Origin: Riptortus pedestris
Taxonomy: Eukaryota > Arthropoda > Insecta > Hemiptera > Alydidae
Assembly (NCBI GenBank): GCA_019009955.1
Contig: CM032233.1
Span: forward strand, 127,601,001 to 127,665,000
Length of the DNA stretch: 64,000 nt
Direction of reading: 5' to 3'
Shown here: positions 38,539 through 48,952 of the stretch, one piece after another
Numbering within the stretch: position 1 is the stretch's first letter
Layout of the letters: every line of letters begins with the position of its first letter
Program-made: the position numbers and the translations under genes
Notes under the pieces: generated by a model
Database searches by the model: none
Seen by the model: the letters and a program-made list of their open reading frames with translations, nothing else
What the model was told of the DNA's origin: nothing

Positions 38539-38660
38539 AGCAGATTTCCCCTAAGGGAAATCAGCTATTGAGGTTGTACTCATGACGCGATTTTCGAAAT
38601 TTTTCTTCAAATGTCCATCGATCCTACCCAGGAGATGACGAGAATGAGGTCCGTTCAAAA

Positions 38661-38728
<68 letters not shown>

Positions 38729-39165
38729 CTGTTACCGCTCTAGCGGTCGCAATTATTGTTTAATCGTTACCAAACTCGATATTTAGTCGTTTTATGTAAA
38801 AAGAAAGATCAAGTTCGTTAATGGCTGAAATCGGACCAGTGGGAGGGGGGGTTTAGAGGGGAGGATTTTCGAAAATTCGAAATATCTCCGTTACTATACG
38901 TCGGATCGAAAAATATTACAGAATCAATCTTATTGAAAATTAAATTTACTATAAATATTGTTCTATACATTTATTCTGTATCTTGAATATTAACTGAGAT
39001 ATTTGCATTTGTATTCTGCATGTGCTCGGCAGCAGTGGCTGTTCGGGACTTTCCGCCGTGAGCTCTGGCGGCCGTTTCCGTAAACTATTCGTCCCTCGTG
39101 AATAGGTTCAGAGATCCCTAACACTACAGTTGTTATTGGGCAGATTTCTCGACTGTGAAACTCAT
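38539..39165 (+). mobile_element. HINE-like copy with TA tract
   Basis: AGCAGATTTCCCCTAAGGGA start in a TTTT site inside the previous copy. TA tract at 38664-38724, GCTCTAGCGGTCGC, the core, then the variant segment TCCGCCGTGAGCTCTGGCGG. It ends around GGGCAGATTTCTCGACTG; the terminal hairpin is lost. Confidence 0.85.
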
Positions 39166-39226
39166 AGAAATTGGGCCAAAGTCACCCCAGTTGACGATAC
39201 CTAATTTGTTTATCTTTAAACGTTTA

Positions 39227-39690
39227 GTGCGAGTATGGGCAACCTTTGACATGTTGTGGGCCAAAATTTAGTATGCAAATACGTTAGCGGGCCGCTATTA
39301 AAAGTAGTGTTCATAATTTTTAACGATAGATATCAGACATGAAATTATACGAAAATGTAATTATAATACAATTTATTAAAATAACAAATTGAAATGAAAA
39401 AAATAGATATAACATTATAATTAAATCGGAAAATTTGGAATTATTACAAAAGACGAAAGTTAAACAGCGACACCGAAATCAATGAGCTTGAATTTGGGAA
39501 ACAAATCCATCGATGTTTGATTAATTCCACTGATTCAAAGACGTAGAATTTTCCAAATTATCGTCAGTCAGCCTTGTACGATTTTTTGGTTTATTAACTT
39601 TCATCATTGAAAAGAACTGTTAGCATTTATAACTACTGCCAAACGCACAAACCTCTCCTCATCTTCCTCATTTGGAGTGGGAAGTTTAAT
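39227..39690 (-). pseudogene. hAT transposase remnant (C-terminal end)
   Basis: The minus strand reads GSSYKC, stop, QFFSMMKVNK, then PKNRTRLTDDNLEN at about 39640-39560. This is the C-terminal dimerisation region of hAT transposases (FGS-Y-CE--FS-MK--K---R-RLTD--L). Downstream (lower coordinates), GCGGGCCGCTA and GTATGGGCAACC resemble the GC-rich end of Charlie/GTF2IRD2-type hATs. Several stops show it is dead. Confidence 0.7.
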
Positions 39691-39698
39691 TGGGTTTT

Positions 39699-39821
39699 AG
39701 CAGATTTCCTTTAAGGGAAATCAGCTATTGAGGTCGTACTCATGACGCGAGTTTCGAAAGATTTCTTCAAATGTCTATCGATCCTACCCAGAAGATGAAG
39801 AAAATGAGGTCCGATCAAAAT

Positions 39822-39866
<45 letters not shown>

Positions 39867-40351
39867 ATAGATAGATAGATAGATATATTTGTCTGTTAAC
39901 GCTCTAGCGGTCGCAATTTTCGTTTGATCGGTACCAAACTCGATATTTAAACGTTATATGTAAAAATAAAGATCAAGTTCGTTAATGGCTGAAATCGGAC
40001 AAGTGGGAGGGGGGGGGTTTAAATGGGAGGATTTTCGAAAATTCAAAATATCTCCTTTACTATACGTCGGATCGAAAAATTATATAGGATCAATCGTATT
40101 GCAAATTGAATTTACTATAAATAATGTTATATACATTTATTCCCTATCTTGAATATTAACCGAGATATTTGCATGTTTCTGTTTTCAGCTTTTGAGATGA
40201 GATCGGCTAACTTCGGGTCTAGTCGTGAGTTTCCGTCAAGAGTTAGTTCGGGCCGTTCCCGTAACTGTTCAACTCTCTATTCTGAAATTTCTCTATTGTA
40301 TAACTTCACGTGGGAAATCTGCTTAGTTTACGCAGCCCCTGCGTGATGGAC
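39699..40351 (+). mobile_element. Complete HINE-like element
   Basis: Both ends are present: AGCAGATTTCCTTTAAGGG after TTTT, and CTGCTTAGTTTACGCAGCCC plus CTGCGTGATGGAC before TTTTTT. The TA tract (39826-39861) is extended by GATA repeats. All landmark blocks are in order. Confidence 0.92.
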
Positions 40352-40602
40352 TTTTTTCAAAATGTCACGCTGCCCGGTTGTTGCCCACATATGGTTTAGT
40401 GTATGAGGTACATGCAAAACGCTGTGCGATGACATCATGATTGGATATTTAACGTTCTTAACTTGAAAATGATTATTTGATCTTTACCATACTCGATATT
40501 TATACTGTTTACTGTAACTTACTATTTTATTCAGCACTAAAGGTGATATTAGTTAATGGCTGAAATAGGAAGGGGGGGGGTGTTAGATGGGAAGTTGTAT
40601 TA

Positions 40603-41540
40603 TTATTATTTATTAACGTCCACTTTTTAGCAGATTTCCCTTAAGGGAATCAGCTATTGAGGTCGTACTCATGACGCGATTTTCGAAAAATTTCTTCAAA
40701 TGTCCATCGATCCTACCCAGGAGATAACGAAAATGAGGTCCGTTCAAAATTATATATATATATATGTCTGTTAACGCTCTAGCGGTCGCAATTTTTGTTT
40801 GATCGTTACGAAACTCGATATTTAACCGTTTTATGTAAAAAGACAGATCAAGTTCGTTAATGGCTGAAATCGGACCAGAGGGAGGGGGGGGGTTAGAGGG
40901 AGGATTTTCGAAAATTCGAAATATCTCCGTTATTATGCATCGGATCGAAAAATTGTATAGAACCCATCTTATTGAATATTAAATTTACTATAAATATTGT
41001 TATATACGTGTATTCTGTATCTTGAGTATTAACCGAGATATTTGAATTTTTATGATGTCTGTGGGACACGTGGTCGGGTATAGTTCGGATTAGGTCGGCC
41101 GTTTTCGTAACTACTGGGCTCAAGAGGAAGCTTCTTCTAACCTTGCCTGTCGTTTCTAACCTTACCTTACCATCCTTACTTTGTGAGATTTATACAAATA
41201 CGTTCTGTTCATCCACCCCCCTCCTCTTCTTTAGTTCTTGGACTACTAAAATTTGAGTTATTAAAATATAAATTATTCTTACAATTTAGAAGCCGTTTCA
41301 GTTGGGAATTTATTTTAATTAACTGAAAGATTTCTTATTACCGTTTCTATTTAATGACGGTGGTGTTGTGTTACCAGTATGCAGATTTCTCTATTGTAAA
41401 ACTTCACATGGAAAATCTGCTTAGTTTACGCAGCCCCTGCGTGACGGACTTTTTTGCAACTTATGCTAATTGGGATGGTTATCTACAGGTTACCACCCCT
41501 TTCTAGCCAGGGTGGGTTTTTAGGGTGTTATTTAATGAAT
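40603..41540 (-). mobile_element. SINE insertion with 12-bp target duplication
   Basis: GAAGTTGTATTA occurs at 40591-40602 and again at 41541-41552, directly flanking the SINE (tail TATTATTTATTAACGTCC at left; GGTTACCACCCCTTTCTAGC body at right). The SINE is 5'-truncated. It is itself split at 40628/41450 by a HINE-like element. Confidence 0.85.
40629..41449 (+). mobile_element. Complete HINE-like element inside the SINE
   Basis: AGCAGATTTCCCTTAAGGGA start and CTGCGTGACGGAC end. The left flank is CACTTTTT and the right flank TTTTTTGCAAC, against CACTTTTTGC in the uninterrupted SINE at 26.05 kb. It belongs to the longer variant, with an internal segment around 41125-41375 (GATTTCTTATTACCGTTTC) shared with copies at 49.9 and 57.5 kb. 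Confidence 0.92.
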
Positions 41541-41718
41541 GAAGTTGTATTAAAAAATGTTATGAAAACAATCTCGTTTAAATGTTTATGCCCTACAATT
41601 GTTGTTCTATACATCTTTTCGCAGCTTAAATATTAAGCGAGTTATTCACCTTTACTTTTTTCAGCCGTGAGTAAACTCACGCTTCTACTCATTGAATTTT
41701 TACTCGGATACAGAAAAA

Positions 41719-42339
41719 GTCAGTCACACAGGGGCTGCGTTAACTAAGCAGATTTCCCACGTGAAGTTTTACAATAGAGAAATCTGCCTAATAACAACAG
41801 TACTAGTAAGGAATCTCTAGACCTATTCACGAGGGACGAATAGTTAAGGAAACGGCAGCACTATTTCTTGGCGGAAAGTCCGAACATAGCCGACTCCTGC
41901 CGACCACACACACAATACAAATGCAAATATCTCGGTTAATATTCAAGATACAGAATAAATGTATAGAACAATATTTATAGTACATTTAATTTTCAATAAG
42001 ATTGATTCTATACAATTTTTCGATCCGACGCATAATAACGTTGATATTTCCAATTTTCTCAAAAATCCTCCCTCTAAACCCGCCCTCTCACAGGTCCGAT
42101 TTCAGCCATTAACGAACTTGATATTTCTTTTTATATACAACGATTAAATATGAACTTTGGTAACGATCAAACAAAAATTGCGACCGTTAGAGCGTTGACA
42201 GACATATATATATATAATTTTGAACGGACCTCAGTTTCGCCATCTCCTGGGTAGGATCGATGGACATTTCAGGAATATTTTCAAAACTCGCGTCATGAGT
42301 ACGACCTCAATAGCTGATTTCCCTTAAGGAAAATCTGCT
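41719..42339 (-). mobile_element. Complete HINE-like element
   Basis: Hairpin end GTCAGTCACACAGGGGCTGC at left; TTTCCCTTAAGGAAAATCTGCT at right. A very short TA tract lies at 42204-42217. Variant segment GACGAATAGTTAAGGAAACGG and ACTCCTGCCGACCACAC matches the copy at 50761. Confidence 0.92.
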
Positions 42340-42343
42340 AAAA

Positions 42344-42783
42344 GTCCGTCACGCAGGGGCTGCGTTAACTAAGCAAGTTTCCCATGTGCATCACTTATTT
42401 GCATTTATCTCAAGACGTAAAAGTTTAATGAAAACAATATTTGATATTTAAGCATCAAATAAAGTGTTTCATATTATAACAGCTTTTTGTTAATATGACA
42501 TGAGTTGGGGTGGGGGTTTACCGAAGGCCCAAAACTAAAAAAATGCAAATATCTCGGTTAATAATCAAGATATTGAAAAAATGTTCATGACAACATTTAT
42601 AAAACAGTACATTTGCAATTAGATTGGTTCTATAAAATTTTTCGATCCGACACATAATAACGGAGATATTGAAAATGTTTACCATTCACCTCCTCTAAAC
42701 CCATCCTCCCTCTTATCGGATTTTAGCCATTATCGAACTTAATCCTCCTTTTTACATAAAACGTTTAAATATCGAGTTTGACT
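42344..42783 (-). mobile_element. HINE-like copy joined head-to-tail to the previous one
   Basis: Begins GTCCGTCACGCAGGGGCTGC only four A after the end of the previous element. It has the ATTTGCATTTATCTCAAGACG variant and stops in the core after TTAAATATCGAGTTTGA, without a TA tract. Confidence 0.85.
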
Positions 42784-42789
42784 GAACAT

Positions 42790-43300
42790 ATAGATAGAAA
42801 TATTCTTCACCGGAAAGAAAAACGATTACTGAAATATATCTGAATATAAAATATTAATTTTATTGACAACTACTTACTATATCTAGTAGTGTAATTTATA
42901 ATGAATCAGAATAATTTTATATCTCAATCACTCAAATTTTAGTAGTCAAAGAACTTAACACGAGGGAGTGAATCAATTGAACATATTTGCATGTATCTCG
43001 GGTAATAAAATGTCTTGAAAACAATATTTGGTATTTAAGCTTGAAATAAAGTGGTTTATTACATAAAAGAGTATTGTTTAAATGGCATGAGTAGAAGTGG
43101 GGGTTTAATGAAGGCTGAAAAATGCAAATAACTCGGTTAATATTCAAGATAGGGAATAAATGTGTATAACACTATTTATAGTAATGTTAATTTCCAATAA
43201 GATTTACTCTATACACTTTTTCCATTCGACTTATAGTTACGGAGATATTTTGAATTTTGGAAATTTCTCCCGGTCTAAACCCCCCTTCCTCTGGTCCGAG
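42790..43300 (-). mobile_element. HINE-like fragment, long variant
   Basis: Starts within the long-variant segment (TTCACCGGAAAGAAAAACG, ACTATATCTAGTAGTG), passes GAAGTGGGGGTTTAATGAAGG, and ends CCTTCCTCTGGTCCGA, where the purine-rich minisatellite begins. Confidence 0.8.
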
Positions 43301-43720
43301 GAGTGAGTATAGATGAGAGGGGGTGAGTATCGGAGGAAGTGAAAATAGGAAGAAGTGAGCATAGATAGATAGGAGGGGGAGGGTGAGTATAGGAGGACGT
43401 GAGTATAGTTGAAGGGGGTTGAGTATAGGAGGAAGTGAGTATAGATGGTTGGGTGAGTATAGGAAGAAATGAGCATAGATAGATAGGAAGGGGAGGATAA
43501 GTATAGGAGGAAGTGAGTATAGATGAGGGAGGGGGGTGAGTATAGGAGGAAGTGAGTATAGATAGATAGGGAGGGGGGGAGTATTGGAGGAAGTGAGTAT
43601 AGATAGATAGGGGTGGATGAGTATAGGAGGAAGTGAGTATAGATAGATAGGGAGGGGGGGGTGCGAGTATAGGAGTAGGTAGGGTGGGAGGGTGGGTGGG
43701 TATAGGAGGAAGTGAGTGAG
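43300..43720 (+). repeat. Purine-rich degenerate minisatellite
   Basis: About 420 bp of nearly uninterrupted A/G/T-purine repeats built from GGAGGAAGTGAGTATAG, ATAGATAG and GGGAGGGGG blocks, with a period of roughly 45-50 bp. The 174-codon minus-strand frame over it is a Pro/Ser/Tyr repeat translation with no sign of a real protein. Confidence 0.85.
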
Positions 43721-43944
43721 TGGGGCCTTGATGGGTGCTGGGTGTAGCTGGAATGCTGAAGGAAAGGGGGTCAGGGGTCATGGATCCAGCCCGCCCCACC
43801 TACCTACCCTCTTTCCTACTAGCCTCTCCACACACACACACACATACCTTGCCAGACCGATCGCATAGCTCTCAAATTAGCTCTCATTCAAGTGATGCGT
43901 AAACTAAGCAGATTTCGCGGTAGTTATCGATTATCGGCGGGTCC
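43721..43944. other. Unassigned GC-richer spacer
   Basis: Holds a short CA repeat (43828-43843) and a tiny HINE-like end (GATGCGTAAACTAAGCAGAT, about 43894). Otherwise unrecognised. Confidence 0.5.
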
Positions 43945-44344
43945 ACCCATTTACAAATATTACAAGCAAATGATATGTATGATAATACCATTGGCTTGTT
44001 TATTGACTTGAGGTTGGAAGTTGTCCATTGGCAATACCCGCATTGTAATGCACATTGGATTGTACTGTATGTAACGCAAAAGATCTCTTGGCCACTAACG
44101 CCTCAGACGTCGTCTTGGGTTTTTTGGAAAATGGATGGATGAGAGTGATTCGACTAAAGGATTAGGATGTGCGGGAAGGAGAGAGTGGACTTTCTGATAT
44201 CGAAATTTTGCGAGGCTATGGACAAAAGGAATGTTGAGGTCGTTATGGAGAGTTAAATTGGATACGTAAAATGGGGAATCTGTAATTTTGCGGAGTATTC
44301 TGGATTGGAGGGTTTGGATTTTGTAGGAATTTGATGGTTTAGTG

Positions 44345-44806
44345 CAGTGGTCGGTAAAGTCGGAAGGCGCAATAATATTTTAATTTTTAAAAAAATAAAA
44401 AAGTTGGTAAGAAAAAAATTACATCTTATTTTGATAAATTAAAATTCTTCTATAAATCGAGAATATGTATAATTATTTGTTTAAGTTAAAGATAGATAGG
44501 TAATTAAAATTTTATATAGTTGTAAAAATACGTAACGAACATTGAGTTTAATTTTATTAGTTTTCAAGCCCATTGTTTGCATTAATAAATATTTATTAAG
44601 TATGACATTTAGTATTATTTAGTGTACTACTTATTTAGTGTAATAAAAGTTTACTAAACAAACAGATTTGGCTCCCATTTTTAGCAGATTTCTCTTAAGG
44701 GAAATCAGCTATTGAGGTTGTACTCATGACGGAATTTTCGAAATGTTTCTTCAAATGTCCATCAATCCTACCTAGTAGATGAAAATGAGGTCCGTTCAAA
44801 ACTGTG

Positions 44807-44872
<66 letters not shown>

Positions 44873-45372
44873 CTGTTACCGTTCTAGTGGTCGCAATTTT
44901 TGTTTGATCGTTACCAAACTCGATATTTAGTCGTTTTATGTAAAAAGAAAGATCAAGTTCATTAACGGCTGAAATCGGACCAGTGGGAGGGGGGAGTTTA
45001 GAGGGGAGGATTTTCAAAAAATTCGAAATATCTCCGTTACTATACGTCGGATCGAAAAATTGTACAGAATCAATCTTATTGCAAATTAAATTTACTATAA
45101 ATATTGTTATATACATTTATTCTCTATCTTGAATAGTAGTAACCGAGATATTTGCATTTTTATTAAATCTGGGCGGCTAACGGACGGGTGACTTTCTAGC
45201 CAAAAGCTAGTTCGGCTGTTTCCTTAACTGATCGACTCTCGTGAAATTTCTCTATTGTAAAACTTCACGTAGGAAATCTGCTTAGTTTACGCAGCCCCTG
45301 CGTGACGGACTTTTTTTAAATTGTTGTAATGCTCATATTTGGCTCTTTGGCTAAAAAGTTTGCCGACCACTG
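44345..45372. mobile_element. Non-autonomous hAT element with 8-bp target duplication
   Basis: Terminal repeats CAGTGGTCGGTAAAGT (left) and, on the other strand, CAGTGGTCGGCAAACTTTTT (right). GTTTAGTG flanks both sides (44337-44344, 45373-45380), the 8-bp duplication expected of hAT. Without the HINE-like insertion it is about 410 bp, with no coding capacity. Confidence 0.9.
44693..45310 (+). mobile_element. Complete HINE-like element inside the hAT element
   Basis: AGCAGATTTCTCTTAAGGGA start after TTTTT. TA tract at 44809-44868, full core, and GTTTACGCAGCCCCTGCGTG plus ACGGAC before seven T. All landmarks are intact. Confidence 0.93.
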
Positions 45373-45515
45373 GTTTAGTGGAACCCCAAAGTTCAAGTCC
45401 GTATGTCCATATTGGTCTGAGTACTGTTGTGTAAATCAGTCGTTTGTTATGCAGTGATTGTTTAGGTCAAATAGTCTTAGTGGGAGTCTGTACCGTCGAT
45501 TCAAAAAGACGATCA

Positions 45516-45864
45516 TTAAATCATAATTAAAAGAAAACCACTTTATTATATAAAATGACACTTCTAGGATTTATAAATGGCAAATTAGTTGACAGGAGGC
45601 CACTCTTTATTTACTGATAAAATATTTACTATTTCAGTACCGCTTATAACTATTCGCTGTTATTGCTTTAGACTGTTCATACTTGTCTAGGTTATCTTGG
45701 TCATTCTGTTTCATTTGTTATCAGAAAATGAGTGATCGTTTACTAATACCAATTGGTGTTTATTAACACTATCTGGTGATCGTTTATTATTACACCCCTT
45801 GATAAGGAGCTGTAGAACTTGAAACGCGTCGGGGAATCAAATAAAACTGATGTTTTAAGGAAAA
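45516..45864. other. Unassigned AT-rich stretch
   Basis: No gene or known repeat recognised. It holds a near-duplicate phrase GTGATCGTTTATTATTA / GTGATCGTTTACTAATA at about 45733 and 45777. Confidence 0.4.
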
Positions 45865-46279
45865 GTCCGTCTCGCAGGAGATGCGTAAACTAAGTAGATT
45901 TCCCTCGGAAAGTTATACAATAGAGAAACCTCCATAGGAGTGCCGAACAGTTTCGGAAACGGCCGAACTAGCTTTCGGCAGGAACGATTAGAAGCGACCA
46001 TAGCTCGTCCTTTACACTTAATAAAAATGCAAATATCTCGGTTAATAGTCAAGATAGAGAATAAACGTATATAACAATATTTATAGTAAATTTAATTTGC
46101 AATAAGATTGGTTCTATACAATTTTTCGATCGGACGTATAGTAACGGAAATATCCCCCATTCCACTTGTCCGATTTCAGCCATTAACGAACTTGATCTGT
46201 CTTTTTACATAAAACGATTAAATATCGAGTTTGGTAACGATCAAACAAAAATTGCGACCGCTAGAGCGGCAACAGACTA

Positions 46280-46343
<64 letters not shown>

Positions 46344-46453
46344 GGGCCTCATTTTCATTCATGGGCAGGATCGATGAACATTTGAAGAAATTTTTCTAAA
46401 ATCGCCTCATGATTACGACCTCAATAGCTGATTTCCCTTAAGGAAATTCTACT
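45865..46453 (-). mobile_element. Near-complete HINE-like element
   Basis: GTCCGTCTCGCAGGAGATGC at left; TTTCCCTTAAGGAAATTCTACT at right. TA tract at about 46280-46340; GACCGCTAGAGCGGCAACAG hairpin next to it. Confidence 0.9.
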
Positions 46454-46474
46454 AAAAAATGAGTGTTTATTCAT

Positions 46475-46645
46475 TGATCCAATATGGCTGCATTTTCGAA
46501 TAAAAATACAGATTTAATTGAACTTCATTTCCTTCATCTCCTAGGTAGGATGGGCATTACAAAAAAACATTTTGAATATTTCGTCATCTGTATGACCTCA
46601 GTAGTCGATTTCCCAAATAGGCAGATCTGATGAAAAAAAAAAAAA
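46475..46645 (-). repeat. HINE-like relic with poly(A)
   Basis: TTCCTTCATCTCCTAGGTAGG, ATGACCTCAGTAGTCGATTTCC and GGCAGATCTGATG followed by about 21 A correspond to the AGCAGATTTCCC half of an old copy. Confidence 0.6.
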
Positions 46646-46912
46646 AAAAAAAACACAAACAAAAAAGAACAGTTTAAAAAGTTTCAAGGTTTTAGGGTAG
46701 ATATATGGAGCGAGGGATAGGGTGACCCCTGACCTATAGCAAGGCTGCCTCGCCCTAGCTAGTAATTAGCACACACCAACCCATCCATTCATCCAACACT
46801 ACCATTCAACTACAGGTTGGCCAACGAAGTAATTGAGGATTTTTTGTGGGAGAAAAAATTGATAATGAAATTTATTTAATCTCTTACGCATTGTCCATTA
46901 TTAGCAGATTTC
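46646..46912. other. Unassigned stretch
   Basis: A GC-balanced segment around 46700-46820 (GGGTGACCCCTGACCTATAG, CTGCCTCGCCCTAGCTAG) was not matched to any family in the window. Confidence 0.35.
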
Positions 46913-47187
46913 CTTTAAAATGTCTTCAAATCTCAATTCAATATGTATGTCTGTTAACGGTCTAGCCATAAATTTTTGCTTAATGGTTACCAAATTCGAT
47001 ATTTAAACAGTTTATGTAAAAATAAAGAACAAGTTCGTTAACTGGTGAAATTGGTCCGGGGGAGGGGAGGTTTAGAGTGGGGTAATTTTGAAAAATCAAA
47101 ATATCTTCGTTATTAAACGTCGGATCAAAACAAATGTACATAACCAATCTTATTGCAAATTTAGTAACCTAGAAATATAATTTTGAA
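46913..47187 (+). repeat. HINE-like fragment
   Basis: AGCAGATTTCCTTTAAAATG start, GGTCTAGCCATAAATTTTTG, GGGGAGGGGAGGTTTAGAG. The match ends where Helitron internal repeat units begin at about 47190. Confidence 0.75.
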
Positions 47188-47189
47188 CA

Positions 47190-48218
47190 GGAGTGGGGGT
47201 TTTAAGGGAGGACTGAAATTAAAAATAGCAATATTTCGTTTCCTAATGCATTTTCGGCAATTATGCACATAACAAAAGTTGTTTATTTTGTTATTTGGAG
47301 TAACTTTTGTTATATACACTTTCGTCGTATACCTAAGAATAAATGAATTATACGTTAAAAACTACTGCGGAAGTCAAAAATTTTATTTGGCACAAAAAAC
47401 TCAACCGAACTAAACCAAACTCGTAATGTGAATTAGCACTAACGCCTTCCTTATAATAAGCCATACTAACATTTCTAGGGACGGGCAGGAGTGGGGGTTA
47501 TAAGAGAGGCCTGAAATTAAATATAGTGATATTTCGTTTCCTATTGGGGTTTCGGCAAATACGCACATATCAAAAGTTGTTTATTTTGTTATTTAGAGAA
47601 ACTTTTGTTATGTACACTATCGTCGTATACCGAAGTATAAAGGCGTTATAAGCTAAACAGTATAGCGGGAGTCAACAATTTTATTTGGCACAAAAGACTC
47701 AACCGAACTAAATAAAACACTCGGTATGTGTATTAGCACTAACGCCTTCCTTATAATAAGCCATACTAACATTTCTAGGGACGGGCAGGAGTGGGGATTA
47801 TAAGGGAGGCCTGAAATTAAAAATAGTGATATTTCGTTTCCTATTGGGGTTCCAGCATATATGGACATAACATAAGTAGTTTATTTTGTTATTTAGAGAA
47901 AATTGCTCAACAATTCTTTTCAATATGAACTCCCAGGTACCTCACCTGGAAAAATTAATTCAAATTATAATGTCCTTAATAATTTGAATCTATGCGTAAT
48001 GCACAGGAAACGGGAAATATGACAATATGGTGGACAGTGAAGTCTTACATAATAAATTAATTTTATTATTAACGAATCCTCTGAAACGACGGGAATTAAC
48101 CCTAAACACTGGCAAGGGTAAATGTCAAAATATTGTGCTAAGTAAAGCCTTACCAAAAAAATACCATTACCATTCAGCCTCAAATGAATTTCCGGGCGAA
48201 GCCGGGTATCTGAGCTAG
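47190..48218 (+). mobile_element. Helitron copy 1, 5'-truncated
   Basis: Two full and one partial unit of about 298 bp (units begin near 47190, 47488 and 47788 with AGGAGTGGGGGTT), then the non-repeated 3' region. The terminus is a CCGGGCGAAGCCGGG hairpin, eight bases, CTAG (48215-48218), and a host T. The hairpin plus CTAG before T is the canonical Helitron 3' end. The 5' TC end is absent. Confidence 0.85.
48027..48218 (+). other. Conserved frame at Helitron 3' end (copy 1)
   Basis: 63 codons including KLILLLTNPLKRRELTLNT and SALPKKYHYHSASN. The same frame is kept in copy 2 at 56191-56487. Its stop codon is the TAG of the terminal CTAG. No known protein recognised; it may be captured or chance sequence. 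Confidence 0.3.
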
Positions 48219-48352
48219 TATATATATAATTTTGAACGGAACTTCATTTTCGTCATCTCCTGGGTAGGATCGATGGACATTTGAAGAACTTTTTCGAAAC
48301 TCGCGTCATGAGTAAGACCTCAATAGCTGATTTCCCTTAAGGGAAATCTGCT
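48219..48352 (-). repeat. HINE-like half, right of Helitron copy 1
   Basis: Starts TATATATAATTTTGAACGGA exactly at the Helitron end and runs to TTTCCCTTAAGGGAAATCTG plus CT. This is the part of a HINE-like element beyond its TA tract. Confidence 0.88.
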
Positions 48353-48355
48353 AAA

Positions 48356-48670
48356 AATCTCCGTTAGTATGAGTAGAGTAGATAAATGTTATAGAACCAA
48401 TCTTGTTAAACTATTGATTGTTATTGATGTTCTATGCATTTTGTTGTAATCCACGTAATGAGCGAGTATTTCTACTTTCTTGCTTTGTCTTCAGTGATAG
48501 AAATAGGAATGAGCTTAGAAGCGTGTAATACCAGTTGGAAATCTGCTAAGTTACGCAGACCTTGCATGCCGGAATTTTTGAAATTTAGAAATAGAGAATT
48601 TCTGTTAAGATAGGGTCATGAAAAGTGTGTCATATCAGCACGTGGGAAATCTGCTTAGTTTACACAGCCT
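48356..48670 (+). repeat. Two HINE-like right-end fragments
   Basis: 48356-48575 carries CTCCGTTAGTATGAGTAG...GGAAATCTGCTAAGTTACGC with a decayed hairpin (AGACCTTGCATGCCGGAATT). 48640-48670 has CACGTGGGAAATCTGCTTAG and a broken end. Confidence 0.65.
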
Positions 48671-48952
48671 CAACAACGTTTTTGGCGAGAATCAGGTCCT
48701 TCCGTATAAATATTTGAAATTCACGAAAGGATTTAATACAAAGGTTTATCCTCATTGTCCGTTCATAATTTCAATAGTGCTCACCGCCAATATTGAACGA
48801 TAATGAAGGGAGACTGTTGAGTTATATGTGTCGCATATCCAATGCCATCAAGTGACCTTAAGCTGTTGATTCATTCACAGGAGATAAGGAAGGAATAATT
48901 GAGTCATGATCTACGGCGATAACGATGTTGTTCGAAGAACAGTTTGAAGCGG
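48671..48952. other. Unassigned stretch
   Basis: Nothing recognised; not a detectable copy of the repeats around it. Confidence 0.35.

Larger units (their letters stand above)
40440..41700 (+). mobile_element. Older HINE-like copy split by a SINE
   Basis: Left half: about 40440-40590 (TACCATACTCGATATTTA, GTTAATGGCTGAAATAGG, then a G run). Right half: about 41553-41700 (GTTCTATACATCTTTTCGCA, TATTAAGCGAGTTATTC, GTGAGTAAACTCACGCTTC). Between them sits the SINE plus a younger HINE-like copy. Confidence 0.75.
43945..45515 (-). pseudogene. Jockey-like LINE ORF2 end, split by a hAT element
   Basis: The minus strand reads LHNKRLIYTTVLRPIWTYG and LELWGSTKP at 45480-45381, then resumes after the insertion with YKIQTLQSRILRKITDSPFY, VSNLTLHNDLNIPFVHSLAK and HPNPLVESLSSIHFP (44336-44130), ending RRRLRR, stop, WPRDLL. 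This is the thumb and C-terminal region of Jockey-clade LINE reverse transcriptase. The frame is largely open on both sides of the insertion, so the LINE is not very old. The 3' end lies near 43945. Confidence 0.85.

Noticed and set aside
41454..41636. 60-codon plus-strand frame
   Set aside because: It runs from SINE body into an old HINE-like fragment, so it is chance sequence across a junction.
43275..43799. 174-codon minus-strand frame rich in Pro, Ser, Thr and Tyr
   Set aside because: It is the translation of a purine-rich minisatellite; the repeat period explains the whole composition and no non-repeat domain follows.
44796..45116. Frames ending in Tyr-Ile repeats (also near 54583, 58610 and 60143)
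   Set aside because: They are translations of the HINE-like core plus its TA tract, the same sequence recurring in every copy.
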